The position numbers and the translations under genes were made by a program. From assembly GCF_014284125.1 (NCBI RefSeq), contig NZ_JACOFX010000003.1, positions 248,001 to 312,000 of the forward strand: a DNA stretch of 64,000 bases. The letters are read 5' to 3'. Each line of letters opens with the position of its first letter. The stretch's first letter is position 1. The notes under the pieces are model-generated. The model was not told the origin of the DNA. It saw nothing but the letters and a program-made list of their open reading frames with translations, and ran no database searches. Below are positions 44,759 to 53,658 of this stretch, piece by piece. This DNA comes from Undibacterium umbellatum. GTDB taxonomy: Bacteria; Pseudomonadota; Gammaproteobacteria; Burkholderiales; Burkholderiaceae_D.

Positions 44759-44893
44759 CCTGAATTTTGCAATTTTCCTGCTAAAGTTAAATAGTCTTTA
44801 AGTTACTAAATATTCACCGCATCGCTGGCCCGAGGTTGTACTATCCTGTTGATACACTTCTTGGTATTTTCATAATTGTACATGGGGGCTGGC

Positions 44894-45544
44894 ATGAAGC
44901 GCATCTTACTGACGGGATTTGATCCCTTTGGCGGCGAGCAAAGCAATCCCTCGTGGGAAGTCGTGCGCAGGCTGGATGGTTTGCTGATAGGCGACAGCCA
45001 CCAGATCGTCAGCGCCCGCCTGCCTTGTGAATTCGTGAATTCATTGTTGATACTGGATGTTGCGCTCAGGCAGCATCAGCCAGCTATCGTGATTTGCCTG
45101 GGTCAGGCTGGGGGGCGGGCGGATATCAGCCTGGAGCGCATCGCCATCAATGTCGATGACGCCCGCATGTCTGACAATGCCGGTGCACAACCTGTCGATG
45201 TGCCGGTGGTGTCAGGTGGCCCGGCTGCCTATTTCAGCAGCTTGCCGATCAAGGCAATAGCACAGGAATTGCATCTGAGCGGGATACCGGCCTCCATATC
45301 ACAAACCGCAGGCACTTTTGTCTGCAACCATGTGTTCTATGGCCTGATGCACATGGCAAGCAGCATGGATTCCATACAAAGGGCAGGTTTTATCCACATC
45401 CCTTATTTGCCGGAACAGGCGGTTGCTCATACTGGTGCGGCCAGCATGCCGCTGGAAATGTTGAAGACAGCAGTCTTGAAAGTGCTGGAAAGTGTATTAA
45501 AAACCGACAAAGACTTGCGCATTGCCGGTGGGGCTACTCACTAA
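44894..45544 (+). CDS. pcp: Pyrrolidone-carboxylate peptidase (pyroglutamyl-peptidase I)
   Basis: A cysteine peptidase (C15) that removes N-terminal pyroglutamate. The N-terminus ILLTGFDPFGGEQSNPSWE includes the catalytic Glu region. The active-site Cys and the following His are in TAGTFVCNHVFYGLMH. ERIAINVDDARMSDNAGAQPVD is a conserved substrate loop. ATG 44894 is chosen (216 residues), with GGGG at about 9 bp upstream; ATG 44882 is an alternative. The gene is monocistronic. Confidence 0.94.
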   Translation: MKRILLTGFDPFGGEQSNPSWEVVRRLDGLLIGDSHQIVSARLPCEFVNSLLILDVALRQHQPAIVICLGQAGGRADISLERIAINVDDARMSDNAGAQPVDVPVVSGGPAAYFSSLPIKAIAQELHLSGIPASISQTAGTFVCNHVFYGLMHMASSMDSIQRAGFIHIPYLPEQAVAHTGAASMPLEMLKTAVLKVLESVLKTDKDLRIAGGATH

Positions 45545-45577
45545 AGTGCTGGATACTGGCTGATGCCGCCTGAATCT

Positions 45578-45907
45578 TTAGCGCAGCTTGGTCATGCCAG
45601 ACTGCCTGCCTTGAAAACCTTCGGCGTCCAGATTTTTGTTTGCCTCAGTGTCTTCGCAAATCTGGGTGTCATTCACCGCTTTGCTTTTCTCTGCAGCCTT
45701 GGCTGCCGCTTCGATTTTTTCGGCAGGCAGGTTCTTTTCCACTTTTTTAACCAGCACTTCTGCCGCAGGGGCGTAAGGGCGGAAGTAGGAAATCAGCTGG
45801 GCATCCAGATTGGATACTGCCAAAGGCGCAGCATTGCCAACCAGCATGGCACCCAGCAGGGTGCTTGCAAGTCCCAGCTTCACCAGTAAATTCAGTCTCG
45901 TTTTCAT
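45578..45907 (-). CDS. Small exported protein, unknown function
   Basis: A 109-residue product with a signal peptide (LVKLGLASTLLGAMLVGNAAP). The mature part is Ala/Lys/Glu-rich (VEKNLPAEKIEAAAKAAEKSKAV) and contains one Cys. The start follows ATTTTTAT-GAGAC... on the minus strand, with AAGGAATATAAAAATG giving a good Shine-Dalgarno. It has no recognised domain. Three copies of the motif GCGGACA (or complement) lie near 46048-46086 upstream and could be a regulatory site. Confidence 0.6.
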   Translation of the reverse strand: MKTRLNLLVKLGLASTLLGAMLVGNAAPLAVSNLDAQLISYFRPYAPAAEVLVKKVEKNLPAEKIEAAAKAAEKSKAVNDTQICEDTEANKNLDAEGFQGRQSGMTKLR

Positions 45908-46139
45908 TTTTATATTCCTTATTGTCTACCGCAGGGCTTTTGCAGAATGGCAGTCTTGCTATGATAAATGCAAAGAGCGTGCCAGACATGAAACTGAGCA
46001 AAAGCACATACTTAAGTATGTAGGCTGCTGCAAATTCAGCGGCAGACTGTCCGCTTATGCACATCTTTAGCGGACACTGCGGACAGGCCGGACACTTTTT
46101 AGTACCAGCATCTACTTGTCAGGATTTTACTCAGTAATA

Positions 46140-47174
46140 CTATTTTGACACATAATTGAACTTCATGAGCAAACCTTTGGGGCCAACTGCCCAGCCAGTT
46201 TGTGAGTTGGCAAAAGCGACCGTATTCACTGGTGTTTTATCTAGCACTTGCCAGGTCTTGCCCGCATCACGCGAAATGCCGGAACCGGCCAGACCCGCCG
46301 CCACATAAGTCCTGGCTGCGCCCGGCACAGTGGTGATGACGGACATGAAGCCCTGCGGTGATACCGGGGCTGGCAACCAGGTCTTGCCGCCATCTTCCGT
46401 ACGCGCCCCATTCAGGCTATCGAGTTGCGGGAGTTTGTAGTCACCACCGACCACCATGCCATCTTTTTCATCCAGAAAAGCGACCGAGAAAGCACCCTTG
46501 CTGGCAACAACAGCAGGTATAGGCAGGTTCGCGACAGACCAGCTCATACCTGCATCGGTACTGGCAAACACGCGCGCCCGTTCAGCACTGCCACTGACCA
46601 GCCAGGCTTGCTTGTTGCCATAAGTTGCGAGGCAAGTGCCACTGGCAGCAAACGCACCTTCATTGGTCAGTGCAGCCAAACCCGCATGGCGGCGTACTTG
46701 CCAGTTCTGGCCACCGTCAGACGTCAACAAGACCTGGAACTGGCCATCGACAGCATCACCAAATATCATCCCTTGCTTGCCATCAACAAAAGAGATCGCA
46801 TCCCAGAACCCTGTACTGGCTTCATTGGTCTTCAGCAATTTCCAGCTGGCACCACCATCGCTGGTTTCGTAGAGACGTGACAAAGCGCCTGGCCCGGCAC
46901 TCATGGCGATGGCATGCTGGGCATTAAAGCCATGGATGTCACGAAAATCCAGGCCATCTGCACCTCCTACCTGCATGCTCTGCCAGTGTTCACCATCAAT
47001 GGTACGCAAGATGGTGGCCCTGGCACCGCTGGCCCAGGCGACTTTGTTGCTAACCACGGACAAGCCGCGCAACTCAACTTCGGTGCCGCTGTTTTGTGTT
47101 ATCCAGGCTTCTGCGGCTGATGCAGAATACATCGTGCTGGACAAGGCTGCAAAAGCGATGACGGCGAGTTTCAT
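46140..47174 (-). CDS. YCF48/BNR-repeat exported protein
   Basis: A 344-residue exported propeller protein. The signal peptide is residues 1-20 (AVIAFAALSSTMYSASA). The blades carry ETSDGGASW, LTSDGGQNW, ASTDAGMSW, ARTEDGGKTW and SRDAGKTW. It lacks a lipobox, unlike the paralogous BNR lipoprotein at 14846-15988. It starts 42 bp after the DUF4407 gene and is probably the last gene of the kinase/regulator/DUF4407 operon, which suggests a surface or periplasmic role controlled by that system. Function not known. Confidence 0.83.
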   Translation of the reverse strand: MKLAVIAFAALSSTMYSASAAEAWITQNSGTEVELRGLSVVSNKVAWASGARATILRTIDGEHWQSMQVGGADGLDFRDIHGFNAQHAIAMSAGPGALSRLYETSDGGASWKLLKTNEASTGFWDAISFVDGKQGMIFGDAVDGQFQVLLTSDGGQNWQVRRHAGLAALTNEGAFAASGTCLATYGNKQAWLVSGSAERARVFASTDAGMSWSVANLPIPAVVASKGAFSVAFLDEKDGMVVGGDYKLPQLDSLNGARTEDGGKTWLPAPVSPQGFMSVITTVPGAARTYVAAGLAGSGISRDAGKTWQVLDKTPVNTVAFANSQTGWAVGPKGLLMKFNYVSK

Positions 47175-47216
47175 GGGCTGATGGACTGGAAATAATCGTG
47201 GCGCTATTAGACCTCT

Positions 47217-48635
47217 TTATTTGGGTGCCAGCAAGCGTAAAAAATTCGCATTCATGGTGTTCAGGGTTTCTTGCAATAGAGACCGCAAACCCGAAGACGC
47301 ATTGCCGGAGCTGATACTGGAACTAAAATTGGCTTGCTGCTCCAGTTGCTGCATTTGCCGTATGGTGGCGAGCGCTGCGGCGCTGATGCCATCGTCCGCT
47401 TGCAAGGCAGCGTGCTCGCCCTTGAGGGCAGTCAGTTCGCGTAATTGCGCGACTTCAATTTGCGCCTGGCGCACGCGGCTGTTGCTGGCTATGCCCAGTT
47501 TCAGCAGGTATTCGTCGGCATTCAACCTGGCATCGACATCGGTGTGGTTGGTGAACTTGACGATGATGGCGACCAGTTCTATCGTTAAAAACCACAACAG
47601 CCACCAGATGAATTGCAGGCGTCTGTGTACATCGTTTTGCAGCATGTCCCAGGTGGCGGCAAAGTCGGCGGCGAAACCGGCGTGCGATGCGGCCTGTATA
47701 TGTGCTGAATGGGTTTTTTCCAGTGCCTGTGCATCGGACCTGGCTTTGTTGACTATCGTATTGGCTTGATGACGCTCTTCTGCCAGTTGCGCTTTCTCAG
47801 CCAGTTTTTCTTTGCGCCAGGCGATCAGGGTCTGGTTGATGTCCTGTTCTTGTCGCAGGCATCTGGCCCTGGCATTGTTGATGCGATTTTGTGCGGCGCT
47901 GATTTTTTGTTCCAGCAAGACAGCTTCTGCAGACAAGGCTACTGTCATGGCTTTGCGCCAGTTGGCGATCTGCCCATTGCTGCGGCGTTCTTCGGTTTTT
48001 GCCAGCTCACGCAGGGTCTGTAATTGCTGGCGCATTTCTGCCATTTGTGGCGGTTCGCCATACAGTTTTTCTTCTGCCTTTTTCAGCTTGTCATCCAGTG
48101 CTACTACATCTTGCTGCAGGGCTGGCAAGCCCGTTGCCTGTTGCGCACTTTGCAGGTTGTGTATCAGGCGGCTGCGTTCCAGTTCGCCGGTTTTTACTGT
48201 GATTTCAGCGCGGTTGCTGTCGACATAAAAAGGGTAGACCATGGTAATCGCCGACAGCAGGGCCAGCAGACTGCGCCAGAACAGGCCCATGCTCTTCGCA
48301 CCCCAACTGGCATCTGACTGTATCGACATGATCATCTGCCGCTCCAGGCACCACTGGAATACCGCCCACAAGCAACCGGCAATGATGGCACCCGTGCTGC
48401 TGACATTCACCATGGTCGCCAGCATATGTGCCATGCCATAACCGGCAAACACGGCAAAGAAAATCACCAGTGCGCCTATGCCAAAATACTTGTGGCGGCC
48501 ACGTGCATACAGGTAATTGCCATCGCTGTCCTGGGCATCCAGTACCTTGAGGCTGACCGCCGCCGACAGGGCCAGCAGGGACTTAGTGGAGTATAACAAT
48601 GCCTGCATGCAGGCCCGACTATTGAAGTAACGCAT
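47217..48635 (-). CDS. DUF4407 membrane protein with long coiled coil
   Basis: A 472-residue membrane protein. Four hydrophobic segments (about 52-70, 78-95, 118-140 and 320-340) flank a large charged, coiled-coil region (about 150-310; DDKLKKAEEKLYGEPPQMAEMRQQLQTL and similar), the arrangement of DUF4407 proteins. The C-terminal region is soluble. The role of the family is unknown; some members are phage-linked. It begins 3 bp after the LytTR regulator, so it belongs to that operon. Confidence 0.82.
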   Translation of the reverse strand: MRYFNSRACMQALLYSTKSLLALSAAVSLKVLDAQDSDGNYLYARGRHKYFGIGALVIFFAVFAGYGMAHMLATMVNVSSTGAIIAGCLWAVFQWCLERQMIMSIQSDASWGAKSMGLFWRSLLALLSAITMVYPFYVDSNRAEITVKTGELERSRLIHNLQSAQQATGLPALQQDVVALDDKLKKAEEKLYGEPPQMAEMRQQLQTLRELAKTEERRSNGQIANWRKAMTVALSAEAVLLEQKISAAQNRINNARARCLRQEQDINQTLIAWRKEKLAEKAQLAEERHQANTIVNKARSDAQALEKTHSAHIQAASHAGFAADFAATWDMLQNDVHRRLQFIWWLLWFLTIELVAIIVKFTNHTDVDARLNADEYLLKLGIASNSRVRQAQIEVAQLRELTALKGEHAALQADDGISAAALATIRQMQQLEQQANFSSSISSGNASSGLRSLLQETLNTMNANFLRLLAPK

Positions 48636-48638
48636 CGT

Positions 48639-49409
48639 TTACATATTCCTGAACAAGACCATGAAGGGCTGGCTGACACTCAGCGTCTCTGGCCGTGTCT
48701 TTAGTTTGACCAGGCCTTTACCCGTATCGTCGCGGCTGACGGAGGCAATCGCGCGCAGGTTGACGATAGTCGATCTGTGTATCTGTTTGAACATGCTGTT
48801 ATCCAGCACCTGCAACAAATCGCGTATGGGTTTGCGCAACAGGGATTCACCCTCGGCGGTCATGACCACGGTGTATTTGCTGTCAGCCTGGAAGTAGGCA
48901 ATATCGTCGACCATGATGAGCCGGGTTTCCGCGCCTACGCTGGCGGTGATCCACACCAGCGGCGCAGGTTTGGGCACATCTGCTGGGCCGCCGCTAAGCT
49001 GGCGCACCAGGGCGCTGACAGCCTGCAAATCTATCGCGCCAGTCAGCGCACGCATTTGCAGGCGCTTGACGGTGGCCAGCAACCTGTCTTGGGTAATCGG
49101 TTTCAACAGATAATCGACGGCACCTTTTTCAAAGGCATCGATGGCATACTGGTTATAGGCAGTGACGAACACGATCTGGCTGCGCGGGCTGACTTCGGTC
49201 ATGGCGGCTGCTACTTCCAGGCCACTCAAACCTGGCATGCGTATATCGAGGAACACCACATCCGGCTGATACATGGCGATGGCTTCCAGCGCGCTGCCGC
49301 CATCATCACAGGCTGCCGCTATTTCCAGCTCTGGCCAGACCAGGCTGAGTTGCTGCAACAAGGCTTCGCGCAATAGGCTTTCATCTTCGGCGATGACACA
49401 TCTAGGCAT
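48639..49409 (-). CDS. LytTR-type response regulator
   Basis: A 256-residue regulator. The receiver domain (1-120) has the acidic pocket CVIAEDES, phospho-acceptor in VFLDIRMPGLSGLE and the conserved Lys in YLLKPI. The C-terminal LytTR DNA-binding domain (about 155-256) contains DDIAYFQADSKYTVVMT, and MFKQIHRSTIVNLRAI. ATG 49409 (MPRCVIAED) overlaps the kinase gene's stop by 8 bp; the longer frame upstream lies in the kinase coding sequence and is dismissed. Confidence 0.93.
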   Translation of the reverse strand: MPRCVIAEDESLLREALLQQLSLVWPELEIAAACDDGGSALEAIAMYQPDVVFLDIRMPGLSGLEVAAAMTEVSPRSQIVFVTAYNQYAIDAFEKGAVDYLLKPITQDRLLATVKRLQMRALTGAIDLQAVSALVRQLSGGPADVPKPAPLVWITASVGAETRLIMVDDIAYFQADSKYTVVMTAEGESLLRKPIRDLLQVLDNSMFKQIHRSTIVNLRAIASVSRDDTGKGLVKLKTRPETLSVSQPFMVLFRNM

Positions 49410-50655
49410 GTTGCTCTCCCTTCGCTTTAATGACAGGGACTGTGATAGTGGCTGCAACCCCGCTGGGGAAATTACCAACCAGCACAAAACCTGCCGCATT
49501 GCCATGCGCCAGACGCAAGCGTTCACGCACATTCTTCAAGCCTATGCCAGTACCGCCAATTTCTGTCCCCAGACCATTGCCATCGTCAGCCACAGTGACG
49601 GCGACATTGCCTTCATGCTGCCGCGCGATGATCCAGATCGTGCCGCCACCGGTCTTGGGTTCCAGCCCATGCTTGATGGCGTTTTCTACCAGGGTTTGCA
49701 ACATCATCATGGGGAAGGGCAGGGTTTTCAATTCTGATGGTACTTGTATTTGTATATTCAGCCGTGCGCCCATGCGTATCTTCATGATGTCGAGATAGGC
49801 GATGGAGCGTTCCAGTTCTTCACCTATGGTGGAAGCTGTATCTTCAGTGCGTGGCAGGGAGTGGCGCAAGTAAGTAATCAGGTTGCCCAGCATCTGGTCA
49901 GCCGCGGCCGGATCAGCCCGCGTCAGCAACTGCGCACTGGCCAGGGTGTTGTACAGGAAGTGCGGTTCTACCTGTGCGTGTAGTAAATTCAGCTTGGCGA
50001 CCGTCAATTCTTTTTCAGTGACGGATTGCGCAGCGCTGGCTTTTTCCTTGCGCCTGCGTTCTGCTATACGTCGGGTAATCGCGCGGGTAATCGCTTCGGC
50101 ATTTTCCAGGTTTGTCCCATTGTCGACCAGGAATAAATCTGTCCAGGCTGGCCGTTCTGGTTCGCAAATCAGGGTCAGGCTGCCTATGCCGTCGCCCGGT
50201 GTGATGGTCGCCAAGATTTGATTACGCTTGGTCGTCAAAAAATCCAGTACTTTTAATTCATCAATGAAATTGGACTGATAAGGATCTATGCGCTTGATCT
50301 TGGCGCGAATTTGGAGGCTGTCCCTGGCACTCTCGGCATCTTCTGCACCAGGCAATTCGCGTATCGCAGCGTCGACCAGTTCAAAGGCTTCACTGGCTTC
50401 CAGAGGGATTTCTATCTGGCGTCGCTGCCGGTTAGCCAGCGTCAAGGCCGTCACATTGCTGGAAATCAGTCTAACCCTGCGCACATGCGAAAAACTGATA
50501 CCCATGACCAGTGCCACCAGGCTGAAAGGCAGGAGGATGAACTCACCCGGCAGGTGGTTTCTGAATATCCCGTTAACTATAAAAATAGTGACAAACAGGA
50601 TCAGTGCGCTCCAGGCAAAACTGGCACGTAAGATAAACCAGATAGTCGTGAACAT
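49402..50655 (-). CDS. LytS/YehU-type sensor histidine kinase
   Basis: A 417-residue kinase. Two membrane helices (about 5-30 and 40-60) precede a cytosolic sensor region, the His-kinase domain with LHAQVEPHFLYNTLASAQ (phospho-His) and the ATPase domain with LVENAIKHGLEP (N box) and DDGNGLGTEIGGTGIGLKNVRERL (G boxes). ATG 50655 (MFTTIWF) follows AGGAAATAAC, a good Shine-Dalgarno. It pairs with the LytTR regulator (8-bp overlap). It is divergent from a PadR gene. Confidence 0.92.
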   Translation of the reverse strand: MFTTIWFILRASFAWSALILFVTIFIVNGIFRNHLPGEFILLPFSLVALVMGISFSHVRRVRLISSNVTALTLANRQRRQIEIPLEASEAFELVDAAIRELPGAEDAESARDSLQIRAKIKRIDPYQSNFIDELKVLDFLTTKRNQILATITPGDGIGSLTLICEPERPAWTDLFLVDNGTNLENAEAITRAITRRIAERRRKEKASAAQSVTEKELTVAKLNLLHAQVEPHFLYNTLASAQLLTRADPAAADQMLGNLITYLRHSLPRTEDTASTIGEELERSIAYLDIMKIRMGARLNIQIQVPSELKTLPFPMMMLQTLVENAIKHGLEPKTGGGTIWIIARQHEGNVAVTVADDGNGLGTEIGGTGIGLKNVRERLRLAHGNAAGFVLVGNFPSGVAATITVPVIKAKGEQHA

Positions 50656-50811
50656 TGTTATTTCCTTCGTATTTGCGATTGCTGCCAAGAATAATTGCCT
50701 GCACGGCTTTCGTCTCGCATTTTCCGACGAAAGCAAAAAAAATCTGATGAATTCAGGAAATAAGGGATCAAAGGCTGTCGGACTGTTTTCGCATGCCAGT
50801 AAAAAAACACC

Positions 50812-50866
50812 TTGTATTTTTACTGTGCGCCGCATAGTATTATGCTGTGCACGACACAGTATTATT
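50812..50866 (+). promoter_or_regulatory. Putative padR promoter with operator repeats
   Basis: TTGTAT (50812-50817), a 17-bp spacer and TAGTAT (50835-50840) form a plausible sigma70 promoter reading towards padR. TAGTATTAT (50835-50843) and CAGTATTAT (50858-50866), 23 bp apart, bracket GTGCAC. This symmetry fits an autorepressor such as PadR; the site is predicted, not shown. Confidence 0.5.
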
Positions 50867-50886
50867 GAAAAGAAGGAATCAAAGAC

Positions 50887-51222
50887 ATGTCAGAAGACCG
50901 GTTGGACAAAATGCGTCTGGAGCTAAGGCGCGGTGCCCTGGTGCTGGCCGTGCTCGGCTCCTTGCGACAGGCGCAGTATGGCTATTCCCTGCGCAAAGCC
51001 TTGCTCGATCATGGACTGGATATCGATGAAGGCACTTTGTATCCCCTGGTCAGGCGGCTGGCTGACCAGGGTTTGCTCGACAGTGAATGGCAACAGGGTG
51101 AAGGCCGTGAAAGACGCTATTACACCCTGTCGCAAGAAGGTCTGGAACTACTGGAAAAACTCACGCAGGAATGGCAAGCCTTGAATGGCACGCTGACTAC
51201 TATTTTGGAGACTGGGCGATGA
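50887..51222 (+). CDS. PadR family transcriptional regulator
   Basis: A 111-residue winged-helix repressor. The family core is LVLAVLGSLRQAQYGYSLRKALLDHGLDIDEGTLYPLVRRLADQGLLDSEW, followed by RRYYTLSQEG and a dimer helix. The start ATG has GAAGGAATC upstream. Its stop codon TGA overlaps the ATG of the next gene, so PadR and the HAAS membrane protein are coupled. Such pairs often form an autoregulated unit, with an ABC transporter in other genomes, though none is here. Confidence 0.93.
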   Translation: MSEDRLDKMRLELRRGALVLAVLGSLRQAQYGYSLRKALLDHGLDIDEGTLYPLVRRLADQGLLDSEWQQGEGRERRYYTLSQEGLELLEKLTQEWQALNGTLTTILETGR

Positions 51223-52193
51223 ATCTGCTGCAAAAATACATACATGCGGTCAAGCTGGAATTGCCGCAGGCGCAAAGAGAAGACATAGGCCGTGAACTGC
51301 AGGCCAATATCCTGGATCAACTCGATGCCATCCATGAACAAACCGGCAGGGAAGCCAGCCAGGATGACGTGGTTGCCGTGCTGGAAAAACATGGACACCC
51401 GGCCCAGGTAGCAGCCCGCTATGCACCTGTCATCCCGCTGGTCAGCAGTGAATTGATGCCCGCCTACAAGCTGGTCATGAGCTATGCCCTCGGTATTACC
51501 CTGTTGTTACAGACACTGAAAAGTGGCACCGTGTTTTTGGCAGCAACCCATTACAAGGTATGGCAGGCCCTGATGCAATTGCTGGCTGGCTTTATAGAGC
51601 AGGGGGCACTGGTGTTTACCTCGGTGACGCTGGTGTTTTATCTGGCGGCCAAAAGCGGGATGTTGCCCAACTGGGCCAGCAACAAGGGCTGGCGGGTGCA
51701 AGACTTGCCTGAGCAGGAACATGACTGGCAACGGATACGCGGTAGCGACATCATCACTGATTTATCAGGCTGCGGTTTTATCCTGCTGCTAATCTGGCAT
51801 AAATTTTGGATGTCAGAAGCCAGCCTGCAACAATTGCGGGTGGATTTTTCGCCTGCCATCACAGCGTATTTGCCATGGATGAGTTTGCTGCTGATCGCTT
51901 CAGTCGTGTTTGGTATCTGGTGTGCCAGCCAGCCGGTCTGGAGCAAGTTGAAGCTGCAACTGAACATCCTGCAAAACAGCTTGTACGTGATCTTGTTTCT
52001 TATCTTTAGTCAGCTGGATGCTCTCATCGTCAGCACGGGTACGCCGACGATTGTGGATTTGCAAGGCCTGGGCCAGGGCATACAGTTAGGCTGCCTGGCT
52101 TATGCACTGTATCTCGTGTACGAGTGCTGGCGCGATGCTCGGCGCTACAGACTGCTCAGCCAGCAACAGGTGGGCAAGAAAATACCCGCCTGA
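51219..52193 (+). CDS. HAAS-domain membrane protein paired with PadR
   Basis: A 324-residue protein. Residues 1 to about 75 form the alpha-helical HAAS/DUF1700-type segment (LPQAQREDIGRELQANILDQLDAIHEQTGREAS and VVAVLEKHGHPAQVAARY). Several membrane helices follow from about 95 on (YALGITLLLQ; LLAGFIEQGALVFTSVTLVFYL; ILLLIWHKFW; WMSLLLIASVVFGIW; YVILFLIFSQLDAL). HAAS proteins are regulatory partners of PadR regulators. ATGA overlap (51219-51222) with padR sets the start. Function unknown. Confidence 0.82.
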   Translation: MNLLQKYIHAVKLELPQAQREDIGRELQANILDQLDAIHEQTGREASQDDVVAVLEKHGHPAQVAARYAPVIPLVSSELMPAYKLVMSYALGITLLLQTLKSGTVFLAATHYKVWQALMQLLAGFIEQGALVFTSVTLVFYLAAKSGMLPNWASNKGWRVQDLPEQEHDWQRIRGSDIITDLSGCGFILLLIWHKFWMSEASLQQLRVDFSPAITAYLPWMSLLLIASVVFGIWCASQPVWSKLKLQLNILQNSLYVILFLIFSQLDALIVSTGTPTIVDLQGLGQGIQLGCLAYALYLVYECWRDARRYRLLSQQQVGKKIPA

Positions 52194-52338
52194 GTTGCTG
52201 GTCCTCTATTGATGATAGTTGAAAATATGTTATCTTTATCGTGCGTCGCCGGACTTGCATTTGGCATGGATGTGCAGTCCAAAAGTATTTATTTCATCCA
52301 CGAAATGAGTCACCCATTACAGAAAGTAAAGGCTGCAT

Positions 52339-52956
52339 ATGGATATCAAGCTTAACCTCATCAACCGATCGAATGATAGCAATAACTCCAGCGTAGTGAT
52401 TTTTCAAAAAAATGCCGCGAGCAATTTCAATGAATTGGCGGTTGCCTGGAAGGTGATACAAAATCTCGGCGTTGGTGATAGTCACCCCTTTAGCTTTCCA
52501 GTGGCCACCTATGTCTCTGCCAGTGATTCCTGGGGCAATTACACGCCTCAACTTGCTGCAAAAAAAGGCGCGTTATTGCAGATGGAGCAAACAAACTCGG
52601 GTGCGCAACTAACTCAGGCTGGTTGCGCAACAAATCCGGTACAGATACATGTCGCCAATGCCTTGCCGCAAGGTGCAGTGAATGCCTCTGTTTTTCGGGA
52701 TGGCACCCTGCTGGCAACCCTGACTTCGATTGCACCGGGACAAAAAGCGGTATTCGAGTTCAAGCCCACCATCTGGATAGGTGTGGAAAGCCAGGTAGAA
52801 CAGGGGCAAGTCATGAACTCGGCTATCCTATCGAATGTTAATACTGAACTTTCTCTGTTGGGCGTAGCCAGTGCAGACATCATCATGACCGGCGGTGGCC
52901 CAGGTGCCAACTCCACACCTTTTTCTTTTGTTCTGGATAATATTCAACATGCCTGA
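52339..52956 (+). CDS. Unknown 205-residue protein, tandem paralogue 1
   Basis: A 205-residue protein with no signal peptide or membrane segment. It is rich in beta-strand-type residues. Conserved blocks shared with the next gene include NDSNNSSVVIFQKN (12-25), ASDSWGNYTPQL (61-72), FEFKPTIWIGV (139-149) and TELSLLGVASADIIMTGGGPG (169-189). I do not recognise a family with confidence. An AAAGG Shine-Dalgarno lies about 9 bp before ATG. It begins 145 bp after the HAAS gene and may have its own promoter. Confidence 0.75.
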   Translation: MDIKLNLINRSNDSNNSSVVIFQKNAASNFNELAVAWKVIQNLGVGDSHPFSFPVATYVSASDSWGNYTPQLAAKKGALLQMEQTNSGAQLTQAGCATNPVQIHVANALPQGAVNASVFRDGTLLATLTSIAPGQKAVFEFKPTIWIGVESQVEQGQVMNSAILSNVNTELSLLGVASADIIMTGGGPGANSTPFSFVLDNIQHA

Positions 52957-53032
52957 AGTCATGCTCGTGGTTTGTCTTTCACGATAACTGATATTTACGC
53001 CAAAACCTTACCTTAAATTCAAAGGGCCTGAC

Positions 53033-53650
53033 ATGGATGTTCAACTGAACTTCATCAATAATTCGAATGACGTCAATAATTCTGATGTCATCATCTTCCA
53101 AAAAAATGAGGCAACAGATTTTGACGAATTGTCCGTTGCCTGGATGGTCATCAAATACTGTGGTTTTGGCGACAACCACCCCTTTACTTTTCCCATGAGC
53201 ATGACTGTCGGCGCGAGTGATTCCTATGGTAACCCTACCCCGCAATTAGAGGCGGAATTTGGAAAACTATATAGTATGCAGCTAACGACTTCCGGTGACA
53301 GGCTGGTTGCTGCTGGCAATGGCACCAGTGCCAAGGCAGTACAAGTCCGTAATGATTTGATGAAAGGTGTTATCAATGCATCCATTTATAAAAGTGGGAA
53401 ATTGCTGGCAACCAAAACTTCCATCACTCGGGATCGGCCAGCCGTGTTTGAATTCAAGCCAACAATCTGGATAGGCGTAGCTTCTCAGATCATGCAAGGT
53501 GAAGTCATGAACTCGGCCATTACGTACAATATCAACACCGAATTGTCACTGCTGGGTATAGCGAGTGCAGATATCGTCATGACCGGTGGTGGCCCTGGCC
53601 CTAACTCCACGCCTTTTTCTTTTACTCTGGACAATGTCGTCATGGCCTGA
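53033..53650 (+). CDS. Unknown 205-residue protein, tandem paralogue 2
   Basis: Same length as its upstream neighbour. In a hand-made, gap-free alignment the two agree at 127 of 205 positions, highest from residue 139 to 200 (FEFKPTIWIGV, VMNSAI, TELSLLG, SADI.MTGGGPG, NSTPFSF). The gene starts 76 bp after the first stop, with an AAAGGG Shine-Dalgarno. The duplication is old, since the two differ throughout. A hairpin ATGGCC-TGA-GGCCAT (53642-53656) covers the stop codon. Function unknown; cytosolic, from the absence of a signal. Confidence 0.75.
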   Translation: MDVQLNFINNSNDVNNSDVIIFQKNEATDFDELSVAWMVIKYCGFGDNHPFTFPMSMTVGASDSYGNPTPQLEAEFGKLYSMQLTTSGDRLVAAGNGTSAKAVQVRNDLMKGVINASIYKSGKLLATKTSITRDRPAVFEFKPTIWIGVASQIMQGEVMNSAITYNINTELSLLGIASADIVMTGGGPGPNSTPFSFTLDNVVMA

Positions 53651-53658
53651 GGCCATAT

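Noticed and set aside
50866..50926. Longer starts for the histidine kinase and the LytTR regulator
   Set aside because: The extensions upstream lack Shine-Dalgarno sites and homology; internal ATGs at 50655 and 49409 fit the families.
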